A stretch of DNA of 64,000 bases from Paraburkholderia sacchari (GTDB taxonomy: Bacteria > Pseudomonadota > Gammaproteobacteria > Burkholderiales > Burkholderiaceae), in the NCBI RefSeq assembly GCF_000785435.2, contig NZ_JTDB02000013.1:62001-126000 (forward strand), in the 5' to 3' direction. The notes under the pieces were generated by a model, which was not told the origin of the DNA, ran no database searches, and was given only the letters and a program-made list of their open reading frames with translations. This document shows, piece after piece, positions 57,875-64,000 of the stretch (position 1 is the stretch's first letter; every line of letters starts with the position of its first letter). The position numbers and the translations under genes are program-made.

Positions 57875-60409
57875 CTATTGCTTCCGGCCGCTGCCCTCCA
57901 CCAGCCCGATCTCTTCCTGTCCCAGCCCATACGCCGCATAAAGCGACAAATCGATCTCGCGCTCGAGCGCTTCGCCTTGCGCCTCCTGTCCCGATTGTTT
58001 CAACCGCAGCAACGTATCCACCAAGCGCACAATCTCTGCGCGCACTGCTATATCAGCAGGCACCGGCAATGCGTCGATCATCGCCTTGGTAAACGCCACG
58101 CCGCCGTTATAGCTCGACGCCCCATAGCGTGCGCGCGTGACAAATCCCGCGAGCGGGCAGTTCAGCACCGCAGCCGCGAATTTCAGCAGGTTCTCGTCGT
58201 TGGAGCGCAGGATCAGCGTTGTCTTGCCCGGGATTGTGTCGCCAGCGAGATCGAGCGTCGCATGCAGATGCGTGAGGCCTTTCACGATCACCTTTTTCGC
58301 GTCCGCCCTCGTGCCGTAGCTGTTTGCGAATGTCGCCGCGAAACGCGAACGCTCGACCACGGGACGCGCGTAGCGGCGTCCGAGATAGGTCATCGGCTTG
58401 CTGCCCCAGCGTGAGGCGTAGCGGCCCAGCGTGCCGGTGTTGACCACGCGGTAGTGACGGCGCGCATCGAAGCCGTCTTGCGCTTCGTCCATCAATGGCG
58501 CGAGCCGGTAAGCGTCCGCCGTCGCGCAGGCGTTCTCGCATCGCAGCAGCGAGCCCAGCGCCGGATGCGCATGGATGAGCCGCCGTACGAACGCAAAGTG
58601 CGGCGAGAGCAGTGCATCGAGCGCCCATGGCGCTTCGAGCTCGCGTTTGCGCACGCGCGCGAGCGGCGTGAGTGTTGGCCCTTCGAGGCGCGCCGTCTCG
58701 ATGTGGTCCGTGCCGGACTTGCGATACACCGTCACGATCGAATCGACCTGCGCGCGTTCGAATACTTCGCGGCCCAGCGCGACGATGCGCGCGATCGTGT
58801 CGAGATGGTGCGAACGGAACGCGGAGCCGAACGGCTTCGCGAGCCATTTGTCGGGTGTGAGAAAGGCCATCGTTCCGTGCTGCGCGGTCAGTGCGAGGCC
58901 CAGTTCCATGAAGACGATGTAGAGGTCCCAGTTGCCGCGCGCGCTCGGCCAGCGCTGTGCGAGCGCTTCGCGCAGGGGCTTGTGGCCTTCGTTGATCATG
59001 CGTTCGGAGTCGATGTACGGCGGGTTGGCGATGACGGCATCGAAGGCGTCGTCGCGTTTTGCGTCGAAGACGATGGGGTCCAGCACGGCATTGCCCTGTT
59101 TCAGATGGGCTTCGAGATCCGGCAGCGTGGCGAAAACACCGTCGTCGTCGTACGTCGCGTGCGCGAGTAGTTCAAACGCGAGGCGAAGGCGCGCGAGGCC
59201 GAGCGCCTGGTCGTCGATATCCATGCCGAACAGATTGTGTTCGACGATTGCGCGTTTCTCGCGATAAAGCGCGGCGTCGACGCGTTGCCGCTGCACGGGT
59301 GTTTCGTCGTGAGCGCGTGTGATGACGTGGCGGTCCGTCACCGTCTCGATTCGTAGTCCAGCGAGCGCAGGATTATCGCGATCGTCGAACAAGCCGAGGC
59401 GCGACTTTACCGCGAGCAATTCGTCGAGCGCGGAAGCGAGCAGATGTCCGGTTCCAACGGCCGGATCGCATACGCGCAGCGCGGCGAAGATCGTGCGCGC
59501 CTCTTCTTTGTTGTCAATTGATTTGGATAGCTGATCGATAGTCTTGCAATGCCAGCCCTTAACGTGGTTGAAGCGCCCCAGCACCGCACCCGTGATGGCT
59601 TCGCGTGCGAGAAACGTGGCGACGCTCTCCGGCGTGTACCACGCGCCGTCGCGATAACCGTTGAGCTTTTCGAAGACGAGCCCGAGCGTTGCGGAATCGA
59701 CGCGCTTTCCGTCCGCGCTCGCGTCAAACCCGAACTCGAATTCATCGAGGAAATCGAGCAGATCAGCGGCTGTATTGCGCGCATGAGGGGGCAGCGCGGA
59801 ATCTAGCGAGCCGAGCGTGACCGCATGCTTCGCGAGATCGGCGGGCTCGAACGTGGAGCCGTCGAAGCGCGGCAGATGCGGATAGCGGCGCGGCGACCCG
59901 GCGTCAGGCGAGCCACCACCGAGCACTTCGCGCCAGAGCACATCGAGCTCGGCGAACGTGCCAATGCGTTCGCTGTGCAGAAAGGCATAAGCGGGATCGC
60001 GTTCGTGCAGCATCAGCAGCCGCGCCTCCAGCAGCTTGAGGAACATGACGCGGCCGATCCAGGCGATGCAAAGCCGCAGAGCAGCGCGAAAGATGAGGGC
60101 TTCTCGATCCGGCGAGCAAGCGGGGGCGCGCGAGTTCGTCAGGTTCGGCACGGACGCTTCGGGTGCTTCCAGTGCCTCCGTGCCCGCGATCGCCAACTCG
60201 ACAAGCGCGCCGGGCCTGCGTTCATCCGGAGCGCACCGCACAACGACGGCCTTGCCGCTTGCCACGGTTTCCTGCAAGCCGGCGATCCGCAGCAGCCCCG
60301 CATAGAAGCCTGCGTCGAGTCCGGCGCGGTTGGTGTGGTTGGCGCGCGCGCTTCGCTTATCGGTGCTGCCCGCGCGTTTTGCACGACTCGATTGGTTCGT
60401 CTCTGGCAT
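57875..60409 (-). CDS. Eco57I-type (type IIG) DNA methyltransferase, apparently lacking the nuclease part
   Basis: An 844-residue N6-adenine gamma-class methyltransferase: motif I DPAVGTGHLL (from D315), GMDIDDQALGLARLRL, motif IV NPPY (462-465), and the EKLNGYRDGAWYTPESVA entry. A TaqI-like target recognition region is likely in the C-terminal half (to KAMIDALPVPADIAV). The N-terminus GFYAGLLRIAGLQETVASGK resembles a mid-protein segment of full-length Eco57I-like enzymes, which usually carry a few hundred further residues with a PD-(D/E)XK nuclease; none is seen. No separate nuclease gene is adjacent. Either an orphan methylase or a decayed restriction system. Confidence 0.8.
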   Translation of the reverse strand: MPETNQSSRAKRAGSTDKRSARANHTNRAGLDAGFYAGLLRIAGLQETVASGKAVVVRCAPDERRPGALVELAIAGTEALEAPEASVPNLTNSRAPACSPDREALIFRAALRLCIAWIGRVMFLKLLEARLLMLHERDPAYAFLHSERIGTFAELDVLWREVLGGGSPDAGSPRRYPHLPRFDGSTFEPADLAKHAVTLGSLDSALPPHARNTAADLLDFLDEFEFGFDASADGKRVDSATLGLVFEKLNGYRDGAWYTPESVATFLAREAITGAVLGRFNHVKGWHCKTIDQLSKSIDNKEEARTIFAALRVCDPAVGTGHLLASALDELLAVKSRLGLFDDRDNPALAGLRIETVTDRHVITRAHDETPVQRQRVDAALYREKRAIVEHNLFGMDIDDQALGLARLRLAFELLAHATYDDDGVFATLPDLEAHLKQGNAVLDPIVFDAKRDDAFDAVIANPPYIDSERMINEGHKPLREALAQRWPSARGNWDLYIVFMELGLALTAQHGTMAFLTPDKWLAKPFGSAFRSHHLDTIARIVALGREVFERAQVDSIVTVYRKSGTDHIETARLEGPTLTPLARVRKRELEAPWALDALLSPHFAFVRRLIHAHPALGSLLRCENACATADAYRLAPLMDEAQDGFDARRHYRVVNTGTLGRYASRWGSKPMTYLGRRYARPVVERSRFAATFANSYGTRADAKKVIVKGLTHLHATLDLAGDTIPGKTTLILRSNDENLLKFAAAVLNCPLAGFVTRARYGASSYNGGVAFTKAMIDALPVPADIAVRAEIVRLVDTLLRLKQSGQEAQGEALEREIDLSLYAAYGLGQEEIGLVEGSGRKQ

Positions 60410-60661
60410 GTTCTGGTTGTGCGCCCCTGCGCGAATTGCCGCTCATTTTACTGGCCGCGTGCGGCTGTTCGTTTCCGTCGTTCGTCCCTGCCGTTCGTGC
60501 TACCCCGTCCGGTCAGGTCGACGCCAGCGCGGCGCTGCGCGATGATGCCGTCATGCCGGTCCGATCGGCGTCCCGGCGCTGCGCATGGCCATGGTCTGCT
60601 ATATGATGGCGCCGCATATCGAGGCGCGCCGTCGCGGCGGGCCGTCAAGCATTCGAATCCT

Positions 60662-61825
60662 ATGACCGACTTTCCCACCTTGAGCTGGCCCGACACCGAT
60701 GGCCCGCGCACCGTCCGCTGGCGTTCCGAGGCCGGTGCGCCGGCGCCGAAGCGCGTGGTGGTCGCCGACGACCGCACCACGGCCGATGCAGCCTACCGCC
60801 TTGCCTGCGAAGGCACCGCGCTGCTGTGGCGCGGCGACTACCAGAATGCGCGGCAACTCCTGCAGGCCATGGCGCGCCGCGCTGATCGTCCCTCGGGCAA
60901 GTCGCGCAAGAGCTCCTCCGCGCCGAAGCCGGCGGCCACGCCGCTCGAGGCGTTTCATCTGCACCGTCAGGCGCAGGCGCAGCGTGCGCGCACGCTCGGT
61001 ATGGTCCTGCTCCCGCTCGAAGGCGACTATTCGATTCCGTTGCGCCGCGCGCCCGATGTCACGCTCGCGTGCGAGCAGGCATGGGGTGCGCCTGACGGCG
61101 AGCCATCGGCGGTGTCGCTGCGCGAGGTGCTCGGCTTGATCGGCGCATACGAGTGGCGCAAGAAGGGCGTGGAGATTCCCGCGCTGGGGGGCGCACGCGT
61201 TCACCCGTACTACGGCGTTTTTTCGCCGGTGCGCGGCGAGTATCTCGATCTGGTCGCGCGCGTTCCGTTACCGTCGCTCGAGCGGGCGTTCGACATCGGC
61301 ACGGGTACGGGCGTGATCGCCGCCGTGCTGGCCGCGCGCGGCGTGAAGCAGGTGATCGCCACCGATCAGGACGCCCGGGCGCTCGCTTGCGCGCGAGAGA
61401 ACCTTGCGCAGCTCGGCTACAGCGATCGTGTGGAAGTCATCGAGGCCGACCTGTTCCCGCCGGGGCGTGCGCTGCTCGTGGTCTGCAATCCGCCCTGGGT
61501 GCCGGCGCGACCGGCGTCGCCGATCGAATACGCGGTGTTCGATCCGGACAGCCGCATGCTGCGCGGCTTTCTCGCCGGTTTGAAGGATCATCTGGAGCCG
61601 GGCGGCGAGGGCTGGCTGATCCTCTCCGATTTTGCCGAGCATCTTGGCTTGCGCACGCGCGAGGCGCTGATGGAGATGATTGCGCAGGCGGGTCTCGAAG
61701 TTGCCGGGCGCGAAGACATCCGGCCCCGCCATCCCAAAGCGAGCGATCCCACCGATCCGCTATATCGGGCGCGCACGGCGGAAATTACGTCGCTGTGGCG
61801 ACTGAAGGCGAGCGCGGGGTCGTAA
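60662..61825 (+). CDS. Class I SAM-dependent methyltransferase, PrmC/RsmC-like
   Basis: A 387-residue protein. The second half is a Rossmann methyltransferase: SAM motif FDIGTGTGVIAAVLAARG (about 210-227), acidic ATDQDARALACARENL, and catalytic NPPW (276-279) as in PrmC/HemK and RsmC enzymes that methylate amide or exocyclic nitrogens. The first ~200 residues form a separate domain with no motif that I recognise. Target unknown (protein Gln, rRNA or small molecule). Start at 60662 (MTDFPTLSWPDTDGPR). It is divergent from the methylase gene. Confidence 0.82.
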   Translation: MTDFPTLSWPDTDGPRTVRWRSEAGAPAPKRVVVADDRTTADAAYRLACEGTALLWRGDYQNARQLLQAMARRADRPSGKSRKSSSAPKPAATPLEAFHLHRQAQAQRARTLGMVLLPLEGDYSIPLRRAPDVTLACEQAWGAPDGEPSAVSLREVLGLIGAYEWRKKGVEIPALGGARVHPYYGVFSPVRGEYLDLVARVPLPSLERAFDIGTGTGVIAAVLAARGVKQVIATDQDARALACARENLAQLGYSDRVEVIEADLFPPGRALLVVCNPPWVPARPASPIEYAVFDPDSRMLRGFLAGLKDHLEPGGEGWLILSDFAEHLGLRTREALMEMIAQAGLEVAGREDIRPRHPKASDPTDPLYRARTAEITSLWRLKASAGS

Positions 61826-61899
61826 AGCGGGGTCGTAAACTAGCCACGGCAATTTCGGGCAAGCGCGCCGCATGCCGATTCGGACAACAGAAGAAAGGC

Positions 61900-61920
61900 G
61901 GCCCGGCGTGCTGCCGGGCC
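61900..61920. repeat. 8-base perfect hairpin after the PrmC-like gene
   Basis: GGCCCGGC / GCCGGGCC around GTGCT, between two convergent genes. No T-run follows, so terminator function is weak or factor-dependent. Confidence 0.5.
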
Positions 61921-61997
61921 TGGTTGTGGCAGGCGGCAGTGCCTGCCCGAATGCTGTTTCAGCAGCGGCCGGCCAAGGCCATCCGGCGCCAGGTTGG

Positions 61998-62318
61998 CTA
62001 ACCTGGATAGGCCTCGTCGACCCTCAGGCCGGCTAGCTTGAAGATCACCCTGAGCGTTTGCGGCTTGATGTCCCTGCGTGCTGCCAGAGCGGACATCACG
62101 AAATCAAGCACCTTGGCGTACTTCAGCAGGATCAGGCAGTTCTCGAGATCCGCCGCGCCGTCGCGCATTTCCTCGGCAAGCCGCAGCATCTCGACTGAGA
62201 TGTCGCGGGCCATTTCCAGTTCCAGTTGCTGCTTTTCCGTCCACTCGGGCACATCTACGAGCTTGGCAAGCAGCGCCTGAAATTTTTGCTCCGCATTACC
62301 ATCCGGTATCGTGTTCAT
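61998..62318 (-). CDS. Small protein of unknown function
   Basis: A 106-residue protein, predicted helical and soluble, with an even mix of charged and hydrophobic residues (KFQALLAKLVDVPEWTEKQQLELEMARDISVEMLRLAEEMRDG). No signal peptide, membrane span or Cys-metal motif. I do not recognise a family. The start at 62318 (MNTIPDGNAEQ) follows GGGG; the longer frame from 62489 has non-protein-like composition. It converges with the PrmC-like gene and diverges from the methyltransferase gene at 62706. Confidence 0.65.
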   Translation of the reverse strand: MNTIPDGNAEQKFQALLAKLVDVPEWTEKQQLELEMARDISVEMLRLAEEMRDGAADLENCLILLKYAKVLDFVMSALAARRDIKPQTLRVIFKLAGLRVDEAYPG

Positions 62319-62705
62319 TGCATGCCCCATGCAGGGTCGCGCAGCACCGTGCGTCATTGCGCAGCGAGGGCTGCGCCGTACCTGTGTCATCGCTTCCTGT
62401 GAACCCGGAGCGACCTCCCATGCGCGCATTCCCGGTCCTTGGCCGGTGAGTCGCGCCCCAAATTGGTCCTTTGTGGACGGCGGCGGCACGGCGCTGCCGC
62501 GTCTCTTCTAATCAACCCCTCCCTGCCGTCCGGATGTGGGTTAGCGATCCGGACGCACAACCTTCCAACTGTGGGGCAATCGGGCCGTCCCCTCTGGTCC
62601 GCAGCCTCTTTGAGCTTTTTCCGTAAAATGTCAGATCTACCTGCCGCGTTCCGTCGCCTGCCGCACGTTTCGTGGCAATTGACGCCTCTCTTTTGTGCCG
62701 ACCCG
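62319..62705. other. Divergent intergenic region with inverted repeat
   Basis: 387 bases between two divergent genes. Contains a 9-base inverted repeat CGTCCGGAT / ATCCGGACG (62527-62555, loop 11) and a small GGCGGCA/TGCCGC stem near 62480-62500. An ATG at 62628 is in frame with the downstream methyltransferase and could be an alternative start. No promoter is certain. Confidence 0.5.
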
Positions 62706-63575
62706 ATGTCAAGCAAGACTTACGAAATCCGTCCGAACCAGTCGATCGAACTCCTGAAGGAGCTCCATATCCTGACACGCGACGGCAAGATGAACCAGGA
62801 CAGCCGCCGCAAGCTGAAGCAGGTCTATCACCTGTTCCAGTTCATCGAGCCGCTGCTCAAGGACCTCAAGCAGGATGGCCATGACGTTACGCTCGTCGAC
62901 CACGGCGCGGGCAAGTCGTACTTGGGTTTTATCCTGTACGACCTTTTTTTCAAGGAACTGCACGACAATTCGCGCATCTTCGGTATCGAGACGCGCGACG
63001 AGCTGGTGCAGCGTTCGCGCGAGCTCGCGCAGCGGCTTGGCTTCCCAGGCATGTCGTTTCTCAATCTTTCGGTGGCCGATTCAATTACGTCCACGCAACT
63101 GCCGCCCACGGTCGACATCGTCACGGCATTGCACGCGTGCGACACCGCCACCGATGATGCCTTGCGCTTCGCGCTCAAGAAGCATGCGCGCTATATCGTC
63201 GTGGTGCCGTGCTGCCAGGCTGAAGTGGCGGGCGTGCTGCGCCGGAACAAGGGCAAGTCGCTGGGGCAGGCGCTCACGGAAATTTGGCGCCATCCGCTGC
63301 ATACGCGCGAGTTCGGCAGCCAGATCACCAACGTGCTGCGCTGCCTGCAACTGGAGGCGCATGGTTACCAGGTGAGCGTGACGGAACTGGTGGGCTGGGA
63401 ACACTCGATGAAAAACGAGCTCATCATCGCGCAATACAAGAATCTGCCGCGACGCCGGCCTTCGGAGCGGCTCAACGAGATTCTCGACACCTTTGGGCTT
63501 GCGGAGTTGCGCGAGCGCTATTTCGTCGATGGCGCCGATGCGGGCGAGCCGGCCGGCGTGTCGAGCGCCGGGTAA
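62706..63575 (+). CDS. Methyltransferase-domain protein (METTL25/Methyltransf_32-like)
   Basis: A 289-residue Rossmann-fold protein. SAM motif VTLVDHGAGKSYLGFIL, acidic strand end IFGIETRDELVQRSRELAQRLG, and VTALHACDTATDDALRFALKKHARYIVVVPCCQAEV, which matches the HACDTATD and CCQ pattern of the Methyltransf_32 group (related to RRNAD1/METTL25). Substrate unknown. The N-terminus YEIRPNQSIELLKELHILTRDGKMNQDSRRKLKQVYHL is a helical lead-in. Start at 62706 (MSSKTYEIRPNQS) is the likely one; 62628 is an in-frame alternative. Confidence 0.8.
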   Translation: MSSKTYEIRPNQSIELLKELHILTRDGKMNQDSRRKLKQVYHLFQFIEPLLKDLKQDGHDVTLVDHGAGKSYLGFILYDLFFKELHDNSRIFGIETRDELVQRSRELAQRLGFPGMSFLNLSVADSITSTQLPPTVDIVTALHACDTATDDALRFALKKHARYIVVVPCCQAEVAGVLRRNKGKSLGQALTEIWRHPLHTREFGSQITNVLRCLQLEAHGYQVSVTELVGWEHSMKNELIIAQYKNLPRRRPSERLNEILDTFGLAELRERYFVDGADAGEPAGVSSAG

Positions 63576-63617
63576 ATACCTTTACCGCCCCTTAACCGCT
63601 CAAGCGGGCGGCGAGGT

Positions 63618-64000
63618 TCACTCTTCGTCGCGCTTCGCCATCCACGCGCGCCAGCCTTCGAGGCCGAGGCGCCGCAGCGTTTCCTGATTGCGTTCGTAAA
63701 TGTCGGCGGCGTCGGGAAACGCGTCTACGGCGCGCTCGATGCTGGCCTCGCGCAGCAGATGCAGGATCGGATACGGCGCGCGGTTCGTGTAGTTTTCGAT
63801 GTCGTCGGGCTCGGTGCCTTCGAACCGATAGTCGGGATGGAAGCTCGCGATCTGCAGCGTGCCTTCCAGACGCAGTTGCGCGAGCAGCATGTCGGCGAAG
63901 TGCAGCGCGTCGTTGTAGTCGAGGAAGTCGGCTAAAGCGTGCGGGAGGATCAGCAGTGTCGTATCGATCTGTTCGGGCGCGGCATCCGCGAGTGTACGCA
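63618..64000 (-). CDS. DUF1415 family protein, 5' part beyond window
   Basis: The minus strand reads continuously from the window edge to a stop at 63618 (127 residues visible). It ends ...LLILPHALADFLDYNDALHFADMLLAQLRLEGTLQIASFHPDYRFEG, then NYTNRAPYPILHLLREASIERAV. This matches my memory of DUF1415 proteins (unknown function). The gene start lies outside. It converges with the preceding methyltransferase gene. Confidence 0.8.
   Translation of the reverse strand, partial: RTLADAAPEQIDTTLLILPHALADFLDYNDALHFADMLLAQLRLEGTLQIASFHPDYRFEGTEPDDIENYTNRAPYPILHLLREASIERAVDAFPDAADIYERNQETLRRLGLEGWRAWMAKRDEE

Overview
The window is a 64 kb stretch of chromosome from a GC-rich betaproteobacterium, most likely of the Burkholderia/Paraburkholderia/Caballeronia group. 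This placement rests on the gene orders (aroK-aroB-dgt-gltB-gltD, mlaFEDACB next to murA and the his operon, his-tat-petABC-sspAB) and on the protein sequences. It was made by recognition, not by a database search. Almost everything is housekeeping sequence. I see no prophage, intact insertion sequence, CRISPR array or rRNA operon.

Region by region. Positions 1-4400 hold the lysA end, the lipoprotein lptM, the frataxin cyaY and the penicillin-binding protein mrcA. Divergent from mrcA is a compact type IV pilus assembly operon (4765-9045: pilM, pilN, a PilO-PilP fusion, pilQ). It is followed by aroK, aroB, a dGTPase-like gene and a glycerophosphodiesterase (9203-12986). Next come a DUF883 ribosome/membrane protein, ompW and a transposase-like (RAYT family) gene whose catalytic HUH motif is lost. 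After these are gltB and gltD (16125-22410), followed by a REP-like palindrome pair. Positions 22721-28816 carry thpR, a dadA-like dehydrogenase, an MFS transporter, an unusual short-chain dehydrogenase and an SbmA/BacA-type ABC transporter. A TPP riboswitch at about 29082 heads thiO-thiS-thiG-thiE (29375-32911).

The second half is dense and mostly on the plus strand. It holds mlaF-E-D-A-C-B (33089-37434, phospholipid transport), an ABC-2 exporter pair, a BolA/IbaG protein, murA and the histidine genes hisG-D-C-B-H-A-F-I-E (41017-48454). A DUF4870 membrane protein, a HIT hydrolase and tatABC (49654-51346) follow, then a DegS-like protease on the minus strand, a Nif3-like protein, the cytochrome bc1 operon petABC, and sspA-sspB. 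A tRNA-Thr(UGU) at 57731 marks the start of a more variable tail: an Eco57I-type DNA methyltransferase that appears to lack its nuclease portion, two further methyltransferases, a small unknown gene and the end of a DUF1415 gene.

The main functional themes are envelope biogenesis (mrcA, mla, murA, lptM, ompW, tat, degS-like), nitrogen and amino-acid synthesis (gltBD, lysA, aroKB, his), thiamine synthesis and respiration. The most unusual items are the transposase-derived gene without catalytic histidines, the REPIN-like palindromes next to gltD, the apparently nuclease-less type IIG methyltransferase beside the tRNA, the ThiE with an extra N-terminal domain, and the PilO-PilP fusion.
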